From NCBI RefSeq assembly GCF_001183965.1, contig NZ_LFZV01000001.1, positions 3,376,133 to 3,440,132 on the forward strand: 64,000 nt of DNA, read 5' to 3'. The stretch's first letter is position 1. Each line of letters starts with the position of its first letter. Below, piece after piece: positions 54,436-63,062 of this stretch. A program made the position numbers and the translations under genes. This DNA comes from Bacillus sp. FJAT-27916 (GTDB taxonomy: Bacteria; Bacillota; Bacilli; Bacillales; Pradoshiaceae). The notes beneath the pieces were generated by a model. That model worked only from the letters and a program-made list of their open reading frames with translations, was not told the origin of the DNA and ran no database searches.

Positions 54436-55251
54436 ATGCTGGAATGGTTCACAAGTCTTCCCGTCATGTTCCAGGCTTTCTTAGCAACTTTATTCACTTG
54501 GGGCATGACGGCTCTTGGGGCGGCTCTTGTCTTTACAACCAAAAATGTTAATATGAAGTTTCTTGACAGCATGCTCGGCTTTGCCGGAGGGGTCATGATT
54601 GCAGCCAGTTTCTGGTCCCTGCTGTCTCCTGCTCTTGAAATGGCAGAAGGAGGTCCTCTCCCATCCTGGTTCCCTGCTGCGGTCGGTTTCCTTTGCGGCG
54701 GCCTCTTCCTAATGATATTGGATAAAGTCCTGCCTCATCTTCATCCGGATAAACCGCTCGGTCAAGCAGAGGGAATTCATCCAGAAAACAAGAAGCGAAG
54801 CACATTGCTCGTTCTAGCCATCACCTTGCATAATATTCCGGAAGGCCTTGCCGTTGGTGTTGCCTTTGGTGCTGTGGCTGCCGACTTGCCAACTGCATCC
54901 CTTACTGGAGCAATTGCACTAGCTATCGGGATAGGCATTCAAAACTTTCCGGAGGGTTTGGCGGTTTCCATGCCGCTTAGACGAGATGGAATGTCGCGAA
55001 AGAAAAGCTTCCTTTACGGACAATTTTCTGGGATGGTTGAACCGGTTGCCGCTGTCATTGGGGCTGTTGCGGTTCTGTTTATTCAGCCGCTTCTGCCTTA
55101 TGCACTAAGCTTTGCTGCCGGTGCCATGATCTTCGTTGTAGCAGAAGAGGTAATTCCGGGCTCACAGGAAAACGGCAATACTGACCTTGCCTCCTTATTC
55201 CTGATGATAGGCTTTACCGTGATGATGATTTTGGATGTTGCCCTAGGTTAA
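54436..55251 (+). CDS. ZIP family metal transporter
   Basis: A 271-residue membrane protein with eight helices of the ZIP (GufA-like) family, which import zinc or other divalent metals. The metal-site helices carry [16 protein letters not shown] and [13 protein letters not shown]. The loop between helices 3 and 4 has a short His-containing segment ([11 protein letters not shown]). The metal specificity is not predictable. CTGGAGGG precedes the ATG. No Zur or MntR box was recognised upstream. Confidence 0.92.
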   Translation: MLEWFTSLPVMFQAFLATLFTWGMTALGAALVFTTKNVNMKFLDSMLGFAGGVMIAASFWSLLSPALEMAEGGPLPSWFPAAVGFLCGGLFLMILDKVLPHLHPDKPLGQAEGIHPENKKRSTLLVLAITLHNIPEGLAVGVAFGAVAADLPTASLTGAIALAIGIGIQNFPEGLAVSMPLRRDGMSRKKSFLYGQFSGMVEPVAAVIGAVAVLFIQPLLPYALSFAAGAMIFVVAEEVIPGSQENGNTDLASLFLMIGFTVMMILDVALG

Positions 55252-55269
55252 TTCATAGATACAAGCAGA

Positions 55270-55310
55270 AGAAGACAAACCCATTCATTATAGGGCTTGT
55301 CTTCTTTTTT
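55270..55310 (+). terminator. ZIP gene terminator
   Basis: AAGACAAACCC pairs with GGGCTTGTCTT, followed by a run of T. Confidence 0.88.
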
Positions 55311-55416
55311 TACCTTCTATAGCTTGCTCATAAGGATGAGCCCCTCTGCTGACTTTCTTACATCAAACTGCAGCAACTATCCACGTATTCATTCAAACAG
55401 GTGCTCTAATCTATTG

Positions 55417-55803
55417 TTACTTACAGGCATGATCGATACATTTGACTAAACGTGACTCGATGTCCTCAGCAACTCCTTTGAGTCGGTCATTTTCCAGCAT
55501 ACTGATTAAGGCAGTCGGTTTAGGCATACCGATTTTTGTTTGACCATCATCCTCATATACGACTATTTTGCAAGGAAGAAAATAACTGGCAAGACTCTCT
55601 TCCTCTAGCACTTTCTTAGCTTCCTGGGGATTGCAAATTTCAAGTATGACAAAGTTCCCATCAAACTCCACCCCTTTTTCCTGCAGCTTCTCTTTCATTT
55701 CCACACTCCAAAGGATTCCGAATTTCTCTTCTTTTAATGAGTCCTCCAGTCTGCCAATAGCCTCTTCAACTGACATAGCAGCCTCTTTTGTATAATGAAA
55801 CAT
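55417..55803 (-). CDS. DUF302 domain protein
   Basis: A 128-residue protein of the DUF302 family. FHYTKEAAMSVEEAIGRLED begins the fold and the conserved FVILEICNPQEAKKVLEEES and FLPCKIVVYEDDGQT follow. Function is unknown; members are often near metal or sulfur genes. The start at MFHYT is preferred because AGGAGG lies 7 nt upstream. It is convergent with the ZIP gene. Confidence 0.88.
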   Translation of the reverse strand: MFHYTKEAAMSVEEAIGRLEDSLKEEKFGILWSVEMKEKLQEKGVEFDGNFVILEICNPQEAKKVLEEESLASYFLPCKIVVYEDDGQTKIGMPKPTALISMLENDRLKGVAEDIESRLVKCIDHACK

Positions 55804-55983
55804 CGAAATACCTCCTTTATTAAGATTCTCCATTTTCTATTCCCCCGTAGGCTCTCATTAATCCTTTTTTTAGGGAGGCAGTAACAACTCAAGAGACCAT
55901 TGTCCAAAGAGACAATATATCCCACAAAAACATTTCAAATTTACAAATGCATGTAAAACAAGGTATTATAAGCAAGGTGTAAA

Positions 55984-56019
55984 CGTGGTTCGTAACCATC
56001 CCACGATAAAAAACTAAGG
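55984..56019 (+). promoter_or_regulatory. preQ1-I riboswitch
   Basis: Stem CGTGG pairs with CCACG around TTCGTAACCATC, followed by the A-rich tail ATAAAAAACTAAGG. Stem, loop and tail match the preQ1 class I consensus. The tail runs directly into the queT Shine-Dalgarno (AAGGAG at 56016-56021), so ligand binding should sequester it and block translation. Confidence 0.93.
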
Positions 56020-56031
56020 AGAGAAACATAA

Positions 56032-56517
56032 ATGAAAATCAGAACACTTGCGGTGAACGGTGTGCTGGCTGCTCTTTATATTGCAGTCACTATGCTAATA
56101 CAGCCATTTGGCTTCACCAATGTACAATTTCGAATCTCCGAGATGTTCAACCATCTCGTCGTATTCAACAAGAAATATTTTATCGGTATTGTTATCGGGG
56201 TCTTCTTCTCAAACCTCTTCTTCTCCTCTCTAGGTGTCTATGACCTTATTTTTGGAGTAGGACAATCTGTCTTGGCCTTATCCCTCACCATTCTGACTGC
56301 CCGCTTTGTGAAGAACATTTGGGCACGGATGGTTGTTAACACGATTGTCTTCACGGCGACGATGTTCTTGATTGCCATCGAGTTAAACATCGTACTTGGA
56401 TTCCCATTCTGGATTACTTATTTAACGACTGCAGTGGGTGAATTCGTTGTCATGGCCGTTGGGATGCCAATCATGTACGCCTTGAACAAGCGTATCAACT
56501 TCAAGAATTTAATATAA
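56032..56517 (+). CDS. queT: QueT family queuosine precursor transporter
   Basis: A 161-residue membrane protein of the QueT family, predicted substrate-binding subunit of an ECF importer for queuosine precursors. It has five to six helices. The N-terminus MKIRTLAVNGVLAALYIAVT and QFRISEMFNHLVVFNKKYF are family landmarks. The preQ1 riboswitch that ends at its ribosome binding site supports the substrate. No ECF energising genes are adjacent, so a shared module elsewhere is likely. Confidence 0.94.
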   Translation: MKIRTLAVNGVLAALYIAVTMLIQPFGFTNVQFRISEMFNHLVVFNKKYFIGIVIGVFFSNLFFSSLGVYDLIFGVGQSVLALSLTILTARFVKNIWARMVVNTIVFTATMFLIAIELNIVLGFPFWITYLTTAVGEFVVMAVGMPIMYALNKRINFKNLI

Positions 56518-56531
56518 TAAAAAGAAACATG

Positions 56532-56580
56532 AAAGCTGGTCCAAAAGCTCCTATAAGGGGTTTTCGGATCAGCTTTTTTT
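56532..56580 (+). terminator. queT terminator
   Basis: AAGCTGGTCC and GGATCAGCTT pair, extended by imperfect AAAAGCTCC/GGGGTTTT pairing, followed by a run of T. Confidence 0.88.
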
Positions 56581-56735
56581 GATAGGCTTCTGTTCTTGCA
56601 AGCCTTTCGTTTTCCAATGATTTTTCTATCCTAATACTAGATTTAATCCTCCCTAAAATTGCTCCATATCACTTATAAAAAGACAAAACGGCTTAAACAA
56701 TGATTCATTCTTCATTATTTTGTCATCAAATAAAT

Positions 56736-56761
56736 GCTTAATTACTCTTATATTAGGGTAT
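56736..56761 (+). promoter_or_regulatory. Sigma-B-type promoter of the ferritin-like gene
   Basis: GCTTAA (56736-56741) and GGGTAT (56756-56761) are 14 bp apart. This matches the sigma-B consensus GTTTAA-N13-15-GGGWAW at 11 of 12 positions. It lies about 37 bp before the start. The 56581-56735 stretch has no other gene. Confidence 0.75.
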
Positions 56762-56798
56762 CTTTATTTTGAGGAATTAATGAAGGAGGTCCTTTTTA

Positions 56799-57233
56799 AT
56801 GGATGAGAAATTAAAAGAATTGATCGATGGATTAAATGAAGATTTAGCAAATGAGTATGCAGCATCAATTATGTATACAAATTATGCTGCAATGGTTTCC
56901 GGTTTATTTAGACAAACATTAAAGCCTTTCTTCGAAGGAGAAATCTCTGACGAACAAGGCCATGCTCTATACTTATCTGAAAAAATCGCCACACTTGGCG
57001 GAACACCTACTGTCACACCAGCTGAAGTTAAACAAACTACAGATGTAAAGGTTATGCTTGAATCAGCCTACCAAGCGGAAAAGGATACAATCGACCGTTA
57101 TGAAACACGCAAAAAACAAGCGGAAGAACTAGGCTTAACTGAATTAGTCGTTAAGCTTGAAGATCTTATCTCTGATGAGACAGGCCATATGGAAGAGCTT
57201 GGCCGCATCCTTTCTGATTCAAGATTTGACTAA
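56799..57233 (+). CDS. Ferritin-like/bacterioferritin-related protein
   Basis: A 144-residue four-helix-bundle protein. Di-iron ligands appear in NEYAASIMYTNYAA (Glu), EGEISDEQGHALYL (Glu, His), and the C-terminal EDLISDETGHMEEL (Glu, His). It belongs to the ferritin-like family related to the Bacillus gene that accompanies sigB in the B. cereus group (orf4 as I remember it). GAAGGAGG precedes the ATG and a sigma-B-type promoter lies upstream, so stress-induced iron storage or detoxification is inferred. Confidence 0.87.
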   Translation: MDEKLKELIDGLNEDLANEYAASIMYTNYAAMVSGLFRQTLKPFFEGEISDEQGHALYLSEKIATLGGTPTVTPAEVKQTTDVKVMLESAYQAEKDTIDRYETRKKQAEELGLTELVVKLEDLISDETGHMEELGRILSDSRFD

Positions 57234-57247
57234 AAAATACACAACAA

Positions 57248-57300
57248 ATAAGCTCGAAGAAGGAAGAGTCCTCTCTCCCTTCTTCGAGCTTATATTTTTT
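57248..57300. terminator. Bidirectional terminator
   Basis: ATAAGCTCGAAGAAGG pairs with CCTTCTTCGAGCTTAT, with T-rich sequence on the plus strand. Confidence 0.92.
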
Positions 57301-57308
57301 AGTGAAAA

Positions 57309-58154
57309 TTATTTGCCAGGTATCTTCTGCTCTGTAGCAGTAAAGAATTTAGTCACCAATAAACCGCACACAAATGTGATGATGCACAGAATCAAAGCCA
57401 ACGGGCTATTCGGAAGTCCAGGGAATACAACAAATACAGAACCCGCAATCAATCCCATTATGATGGCAAATGTCATATGAGGGAATTGAAGAAGCAAGTA
57501 GGCAATTGCTTTGCTGCTGAGAATAAACCCAAGGGCTGCCCCGGCGCCAACCGCCATAATGACTGGCAGATTCAGGTCAGATAAAGCAGATATGATCGTC
57601 GAATAAGCCCCAATCAATAGAAGAACAAATGATCCGCTGATTCCTGGAAGGAGCATGGCCATACTCGCAAGCCAGCCGGAGAAGAACAATCTTACATATG
57701 TCCCAGCTGTAAATGAGCTGATTACGGCTTCTTCATTCGTCTGGATAAAGGCCATAGAGGCAAGAATACCTCCAACAAGGACCAATACCCCTATATGCTT
57801 TACATCAAAATTACTCTTCACATCTGCTTGTTTCGCGATAAACGGAAACACTCCAATAATTAGGCCTAAAAAGAAAAACTGTGTCGGCTCATAATGGTTC
57901 TCCAATAAGTAATCAATAACACGGCTGAAGGCAAGGATGGCAAATCCCATTCCGAGTGCCAAGGGAAGCAAAAAACCCAAATGCCTCCTCCAATCCCTGC
58001 TGAAAATACCGCTGATGGCTAACAAAAAGCGGTCGTAAATCCCTAAGATGAAAGCGATGGTTCCTCCGCTCACTCCTGGGATTAAATCACTTATGCCCAT
58101 TAAGAGCCCTCGATAGATATTCTTCCATTCCAAGTTTATAATCAACTCCATCAT
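57309..58154 (-). CDS. popT: DUF368 family undecaprenyl phosphate translocase, PopT-like
   Basis: A 281-residue membrane protein with about eight to nine helices in two inverted halves. GISDLIPGVSGGTIAFILGI and the second repeat ASMAMLLPGISGSFVLLLIG contain the paired PGxSG motifs of DUF368. Family members were recently shown to recycle undecaprenyl phosphate across the membrane (PopT), complementing DedA/UptA proteins. The role here is by family only. No good ribosome binding site is seen at the ATG. Confidence 0.85.
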   Translation of the reverse strand: MMELIINLEWKNIYRGLLMGISDLIPGVSGGTIAFILGIYDRFLLAISGIFSRDWRRHLGFLLPLALGMGFAILAFSRVIDYLLENHYEPTQFFFLGLIIGVFPFIAKQADVKSNFDVKHIGVLVLVGGILASMAFIQTNEEAVISSFTAGTYVRLFFSGWLASMAMLLPGISGSFVLLLIGAYSTIISALSDLNLPVIMAVGAGAALGFILSSKAIAYLLLQFPHMTFAIIMGLIAGSVFVVFPGLPNSPLALILCIITFVCGLLVTKFFTATEQKIPGK

Positions 58155-58218
58155 AGTTTCGTGCTCTTAGTGTACAATTTTCCGATGGGTGGAGACAATG
58201 GCACTTCCTGCAAATATG

Positions 58219-58248
58219 AAAAAACTCCCCAGTTCATCAGGGGAGTTC
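58219..58248 (-). terminator. Terminator of the acyl-CoA operon
   Basis: On the minus strand AACTCCCC pairs with GGGGAGTT around a 12-nt loop, followed by TTTTTT, after the last gene. Confidence 0.9.
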
Positions 58249-58258
58249 AATAAGGGTA

Positions 58259-59245
58259 TTATGAATGATTCACTTCAAGGATGATTTTTCCGGAGGTTTT
58301 TCTTGATTGCATTAATTCATGAACCTTTGCAGCCTCCTCTAGCGGATACGTGTCCCCGATGATTAATTGAAGCTTGCCTTCCTCCAAATATTCAAACAGC
58401 TCACGTACACTTCTTACGAATAATTCTCTTTTCCTCATAATCTGCGGAAGGAAGAAGCCAATAACGGATTGATTTTTCGCCATTAAGGAGGACGGATGCA
58501 TGACGGCCTGTTCTCCGCTTGCCACTCCATAAATGACGACTCGTCCAAATGGAGCCAAGCATTTCAGCGTATTCTTAAACACATCTCCCCCAGCCATCTC
58601 CAAGGCAACATCCACACCTCTGCCTTCTGTGGCATCAAGCACCTCTTGATGCCAGCCTTCCTTCGTATAATTGATGCACACATCCGCACCGAGGGATTTC
58701 GCGAGCTCAAGCTTTTCATCGGTACTTGCTGTCGCAATCACCTTTCTAGCGCCAAATAGCTTCGCGAGCTGAACGGCAAGCGTTCCGACTCCGCCTGCAG
58801 CAGCATGAACTAACACGGTCTCATCCTTTGAGAGACAGCCCATCGTTTTTAGAATATGATAGGCACTGAGTCCCTGCAGCGGCAAGGAGACAGCCTGCTT
58901 GAAGTCAATCTCTTCCTTCAGCATGACAAGAACGTTCCTGGCATCAACTACAGCATACTCAGCATAGCCCCCGGACTCAATTAATGTTATGACGCGTGAA
59001 CCGATATTGACATTTGTCACTTCTGCTCCCGCCTCTACAACCACTCCTGCAATTTCAGCCCCTGGGATAAATGGCAGCTTTGTCGGTACGACATACTGCC
59101 CTTCCCTTCTAGCCGTATCGGCATAGTTAACACCAATAGCATGAATTTCAATCAATACTTCTGACGGTCCTGGCTTTGGCTTTTCAATATCGATAGTCTT
59201 TAATACTTCCGGTCCGCCATATTCCGTAAATTGTACAGCTTTCAT
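58259..59245 (-). CDS. Quinone oxidoreductase / zinc-less medium-chain dehydrogenase
   Basis: A 328-residue NADPH:quinone reductase-like protein of the MDR family. The N-terminal GroES fold has GVNYADTARREGQYV and GAEIAGVVVEAG. The nucleotide fold has VLVHAAAGGVGTLAVQLAKL. Structural zinc cysteines are missing, as usual for this branch. Last gene of the operon, 18 bp after the enoyl-CoA hydratase gene. It may reduce an enoyl or quinone intermediate. Confidence 0.9.
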   Translation of the reverse strand: MKAVQFTEYGGPEVLKTIDIEKPKPGPSEVLIEIHAIGVNYADTARREGQYVVPTKLPFIPGAEIAGVVVEAGAEVTNVNIGSRVITLIESGGYAEYAVVDARNVLVMLKEEIDFKQAVSLPLQGLSAYHILKTMGCLSKDETVLVHAAAGGVGTLAVQLAKLFGARKVIATASTDEKLELAKSLGADVCINYTKEGWHQEVLDATEGRGVDVALEMAGGDVFKNTLKCLAPFGRVVIYGVASGEQAVMHPSSLMAKNQSVIGFFLPQIMRKRELFVRSVRELFEYLEEGKLQLIIGDTYPLEEAAKVHELMQSRKTSGKIILEVNHS

Positions 59246-59263
59246 CCGTTAGAATACCTCCTT

Positions 59264-60037
59264 TTATTTCCCCGTGAATTGTGGGCGCCGTTTCTCCTTG
59301 AAGGCTTGAATGCCTTCTTGATGGTCTTCTGTAGCAACCATCATGATTTGCGTCATTCTCTCCCGCTCCAATACATCCTCCAATGTTGCCGTAAACGAAT
59401 AATCAATCATCTTCTTCATCTGTCCATATGCCTGGCTTGGTCCAATCGACAAAAGCCCGGCATATCGCATGACTTCATCATTTAACTCTGCGAGCGGTAC
59501 AATCTTATTGACAACACCGAGCTGGTAAAGACGCTCTGCCGGAATTGGCTCAGCAGAGAAGAAAAACTGCTTCGCCAAATAAGGACCCACTAGACGCGGA
59601 AGAAAGTAGGAGCCTCCTCCATCTGAGATCAGTCCGACCTGGGAAAAACTTAAGGCAAACTTACTGTCATCTGAGGCAATGATTAAGTCACAAGCAAGAG
59701 CAAGATTAAATCCCGCTCCTGCAGCAAAGCCTTGGACAGCTGCAATAACAGGTTTTTCAACTGCTTTGATGGCAAGGATGCATTCATTCATTTTGCCGAG
59801 ATGTTCATATACGTCTACGGGTTGATTAGACCCCATCGACTTAACATCCCCTCCAGCGCTGAACGCCCGCCCGGCGCCTGTCAGGACAATCGCACGAACA
59901 TCCGGATTCTTGCCCGCCTCCTTCATTTCCTTTGTCAGCCCAGCAATCATCTTTGGACTGAAGGCATTTAAGCTATCAGGTCTGTTCAAAGTCAATACCA
60001 ATACTTTACCATGCATTTCTTTTACTAAATGTTCCAT
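59264..60037 (-). CDS. Enoyl-CoA hydratase/isomerase family protein
   Basis: A 257-residue crotonase. The oxyanion hole segment is GAGRAFSAGGDVKSM and VQGFAAGAGFNLALACDLII. The usual two hydratase glutamates are not both evident, so isomerase or hydratase activity on an unusual acyl chain is possible. C-terminal REGIQAF-type motif (EDHQEGIQAFKEKRRPQFTG) is typical. It lies 21 bp after the SDR gene. Confidence 0.93.
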   Translation of the reverse strand: MEHLVKEMHGKVLVLTLNRPDSLNAFSPKMIAGLTKEMKEAGKNPDVRAIVLTGAGRAFSAGGDVKSMGSNQPVDVYEHLGKMNECILAIKAVEKPVIAAVQGFAAGAGFNLALACDLIIASDDSKFALSFSQVGLISDGGGSYFLPRLVGPYLAKQFFFSAEPIPAERLYQLGVVNKIVPLAELNDEVMRYAGLLSIGPSQAYGQMKKMIDYSFTATLEDVLERERMTQIMMVATEDHQEGIQAFKEKRRPQFTGK

Positions 60038-60058
60038 TCACCATTCCCCTTTTCCTGT

Positions 60059-60826
60059 TTATGTAATCATCCAACCGCCATCTACTAAAAGGTCTGAACC
60101 GGTCATATAGGAAGCATCACTTGAAGCGGCAAAAGCAATTACCTTAGCAATCTCTTCACTTGTCCCAACTCTTCCGAGGGCTGTATTCCGCTTAATGGAT
60201 TGTACGAATTTTTCATTGGTTAAGGACCATTCTGTCAGAGGCGTCTCCGCAAATCCCGGGGAGACAGAATTCACCCTGATTCCGTATGGGGCCAGCTCCA
60301 AGGCTAAGGCATGAGTGAAATTGATGACAGCCGCCTTTGCTGAGCTGTAATGAGGCAGATGCGAGGCTGCCTTATGCCCGGATAGGCTCGCAATGTTAAC
60401 AATCGCTCGATTCCCGCCAGTAATCGCACTTTCCGCCATCATTTTCCCCAGGACTTTTGAAACAATAAAGACACTTTTCAAATTGATTTCCTGAACAATA
60501 TCCCATTCATCAACAGATGTATCGAGAATCTTTGACTGTATAGATCCACCCGAATTATTAATGACAATATGAAGACCCATATAATAATCATCAATGAAAC
60601 GGGCTAAACCCTGTATATCCTCTTCCTTGGTCGAGTCAGCAACAAAATAGACTGCCCTTTCTCCTCCTGCCTGTTTATTAATTTCTGCTGCCGCGGCCTC
60701 TAGCTTTTCCTTTGTCCGTCCGGTAATGATGACGTTTGCGCCTTCCTTGGCCAAAATTATGGCAGTTGCCAGGCCAATGCCGCTGCCGCCGCCAGTAACG
60801 ACCGCCGTCATTTCAGCAAATCTCAC
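60059..60826 (-). CDS. Short-chain dehydrogenase/reductase
   Basis: A 255-residue classical SDR. The Rossmann motif is VVTGGGSGIGLATAI, NNSGGS follows, the catalytic Tyr and Lys are YSSAKAAVINF with Ser in NIASLSG. The C-terminal YMTGSDLLVDGGWM matches family. In this operon it is probably a 3-hydroxyacyl-CoA or related dehydrogenase, but the substrate is not fixed. It overlaps the ComB-like gene by 4 bp. Confidence 0.93.
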   Translation of the reverse strand: MRFAEMTAVVTGGGSGIGLATAIILAKEGANVIITGRTKEKLEAAAAEINKQAGGERAVYFVADSTKEEDIQGLARFIDDYYMGLHIVINNSGGSIQSKILDTSVDEWDIVQEINLKSVFIVSKVLGKMMAESAITGGNRAIVNIASLSGHKAASHLPHYSSAKAAVINFTHALALELAPYGIRVNSVSPGFAETPLTEWSLTNEKFVQSIKRNTALGRVGTSEEIAKVIAFAASSDASYMTGSDLLVDGGWMIT

Positions 60827-61575
60827 GAATTTTTCAACTCCCCTATTTGTTCTGCCGTAACTCGGCCATTCTTTAGTACGGCGATGATTTCAGCTTCGCC
60901 AACTGAAGAAGCTAATTTCAAATCTTCATGAAAGCCGTACCTCAAAAGCAGCTGCCCAACATAAGAGCCTGCAAGCCGTTCATACGGACTTGCCTCACCA
61001 TACTGATACAATGCCAATGCAGCCTTAGCTGCATCATTTAATTCAAGCTTCTCCTGTGTCTGTCCAAAGCAGGCAATCAAATGGCCTGCTCCATAAAAAT
61101 CCTCCAAGCTTAGCTCACCTGAATTTCCCGAGCACACAATCATGATGGTTTCCTCTTTATATGCGGTCAAAATCCGTTTTGCGGTGATGGCATTATTCAA
61201 CAAAGAAGAAATATATACACGTTTTGAGCCAGCTGCCATTCTAAGTGCAACCGTCCCATTGGTCGTTGAAAGTATCAGCGTTTTGTCCTTAATTTCATTC
61301 TTAATTTCTGAAGGACTGGGATAGATGAACCCTTCAATCGGGCCAGCGTTCAATTCACCTGCCATAAGCATTTCGCTTGTGTTGAACGCCATGCTTTCAC
61401 GTACAGCCTCATCAGGATTCTGAACAGGAATGACTTCCTTTGCTCCCTCCTTCAAAGCAGAAACGATAGTTGTTGTTGCGAGCAGCACATCGAGAACAAC
61501 GGCGATTTTTTCCCCTTCGGCCATTTTTTCAACCGAAATGTCCTCCTTGCGAATCAGCAATTGAATTTTGACCAT
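60823..61575 (-). CDS. comB: 2-phosphosulfolactate phosphatase family protein (ComB-like)
   Basis: A 250-residue ComB-family protein. VVLDVLLATTTIVSALKEGA, GELNAGPIEGFIYPSPSE, LILSTTNGTVALRMA and SLEDFYGAGHLIACFG all match the family blocks. ComB makes sulfolactate from phosphosulfolactate in coenzyme M biosynthesis; Bacillus homologues (YitC) lie with a ComA homologue (YitD). Here there is no ComA-like gene, and it overlaps the SDR gene by 4 bp and lies 1 bp after the kinase-fold gene. Its true substrate in this operon is unclear. Confidence 0.88.
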   Translation of the reverse strand: MVKIQLLIRKEDISVEKMAEGEKIAVVLDVLLATTTIVSALKEGAKEVIPVQNPDEAVRESMAFNTSEMLMAGELNAGPIEGFIYPSPSEIKNEIKDKTLILSTTNGTVALRMAAGSKRVYISSLLNNAITAKRILTAYKEETIMIVCSGNSGELSLEDFYGAGHLIACFGQTQEKLELNDAAKAALALYQYGEASPYERLAGSYVGQLLLRYGFHEDLKLASSVGEAEIIAVLKNGRVTAEQIGELKNS

Positions 61576-61576
61576 A

Positions 61577-62644
61577 CTATGACCTCATGACCATTGCCGC
61601 ATGCTCTATTAAACCCTTTACATAGACATGAAGATTTCTAAAACGTTCATCCCTTGTTTGCCCGCGGTGGAAGCGGTAGTAAATTTGCTGGCAGATGCCT
61701 GCTAGCTTAAAGTAGGCAAACACCTTATAAAACTTCATGTCTGAAACATCTCTTCCGCTCAAGCTGGCATATTCATGGAGAAATTCATCCCTGGAATAAA
61801 AGCCTTCACGAATCGTGATTGACTCCTTCCCCAGACCCTTTTGCAGGAATGGCGGATCATCCTGCCCGGTCCAATAGCTGAGGGCAACACCGAGGTCGGC
61901 CAATGGATCTCCCACTGTTGTCATCTCCCAGTCAAATAATCCGGCCATACGGGCGCCATCATGCGTGAACATCGCATTATTTAGCTTATAGTCGTAATGA
62001 ATAATGGCAGCATGGCTTCTTCCTGGTATATGGGCAGCAAGCCACTCAGCTACCTCCTCTGCTGCCGGTACCTCATGAGTCCTCGCTTTTTCATAACGCT
62101 TAATCCAGCCGTACGTCTGCCTTTCCATAAATCCATCCGGCTTGCTCATTTCGGCGAGTCTCGTATTCTCATACGGGATTTGATGGAGATCGACTAATCG
62201 TTTCACCATTTCCTTTGAAAGGTTTTGATACAATTCCCTTGAGGCCGTGACACCCTCCGGAATCTCGGTATCAAACACATACCCCTGTTTCCGCTCCATC
62301 ACGAAAAACGGGCTGCCGACCACTTCAAGATCGTTGGAGAAAAGCATCGGCTTTGGCGCGGGGTCAAACACCCGGCTTAAATCAGATAGAATCGTGAATT
62401 CACGCTCCATATCATGGGCTTTAGGCGCTACCGGACCAAGTGGCGGTTTCCGTAGAACGGCTTGCCACTCCCCCATCCTTAATTGATAGGTCAAATTAGA
62501 ATGACCAGCTGAGAATTGCTCAATCTCAAGGTTCCCACTCGGGAGCCTCTCGAGCTTCGTTCTCAAATACGCCTCAAGTCTTCCACTATTAAGCTCCTCT
62601 CCAGCCCTTACTGGTATGGTTTCCTTTGAAAGATTTTGTTTCAT
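61577..62644 (-). CDS. Phosphotransferase family protein (APH/ACAD10-11-like)
   Basis: A 355-residue protein of the APH/choline kinase fold. The N-lobe has FSAGHSNLTYQLRMGEWQAV and RKPPLG. The catalytic segment is IIHYDYKLNNAMF with Asp and the metal Asp is FDWEMTTVGDP. Domains of this subtype are fused to acyl-CoA dehydrogenase in human ACAD10/11, where they phosphorylate 4-hydroxyacyl-CoA. This suggests a role in hydroxy-fatty-acid breakdown here. It lies within a beta-oxidation-type operon. Confidence 0.92.
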   Translation of the reverse strand: MKQNLSKETIPVRAGEELNSGRLEAYLRTKLERLPSGNLEIEQFSAGHSNLTYQLRMGEWQAVLRKPPLGPVAPKAHDMEREFTILSDLSRVFDPAPKPMLFSNDLEVVGSPFFVMERKQGYVFDTEIPEGVTASRELYQNLSKEMVKRLVDLHQIPYENTRLAEMSKPDGFMERQTYGWIKRYEKARTHEVPAAEEVAEWLAAHIPGRSHAAIIHYDYKLNNAMFTHDGARMAGLFDWEMTTVGDPLADLGVALSYWTGQDDPPFLQKGLGKESITIREGFYSRDEFLHEYASLSGRDVSDMKFYKVFAYFKLAGICQQIYYRFHRGQTRDERFRNLHVYVKGLIEHAAMVMRS

Positions 62645-62663
62645 CTATGTTTTACACCTCCGT

Positions 62664-63062
62664 TTAGGCATTCATATTCTTTAGCAATTTATTCTTCAAA
62701 TCCTCGGGTATTGGCTCACTCAGCTTTGCCTCTTTGTTATAAAAAGCAATAACAGCATGGCCCTTAGCAATGATGGTTCCTGTTTGAGCACAGGAAATAT
62801 TATGTGAAAGCTGAAAGCTCTTTGTCCCGACTTTCTCTATGGAGGTATCGATGCGAAGAATCTGGTCAAAATAAGCCTGATTGATAAAGTCGCATTTAGT
62901 GGACACGAGTACGAAGGACCAATTTTGATGAGCGGCATTCCAGCCAAGCTCCTTTAGTAAATGAAGCCGAGCATCTTCCATATAGATGAAATAACTTGTA
63001 TTATTTACATGTCCCAAGGCATCCGTCTCCGCAAACCGGACCGTAACATCCATTGAATTCAT
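62664..63062 (-). CDS. Acyl-CoA thioesterase (4HBT/hotdog family)
   Basis: A 132-residue single-domain hotdog protein. VRFAETDALGHVNNTSYFIY is the 4-hydroxybenzoyl-CoA thioesterase signature with the catalytic Asp. Its start overlaps the 3-hydroxyacyl-CoA dehydrogenase stop by 4 bp, so translation is coupled. Substrate chain length is not predictable. Confidence 0.92.
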   Translation of the reverse strand: MNSMDVTVRFAETDALGHVNNTSYFIYMEDARLHLLKELGWNAAHQNWSFVLVSTKCDFINQAYFDQILRIDTSIEKVGTKSFQLSHNISCAQTGTIIAKGHAVIAFYNKEAKLSEPIPEDLKNKLLKNMNA

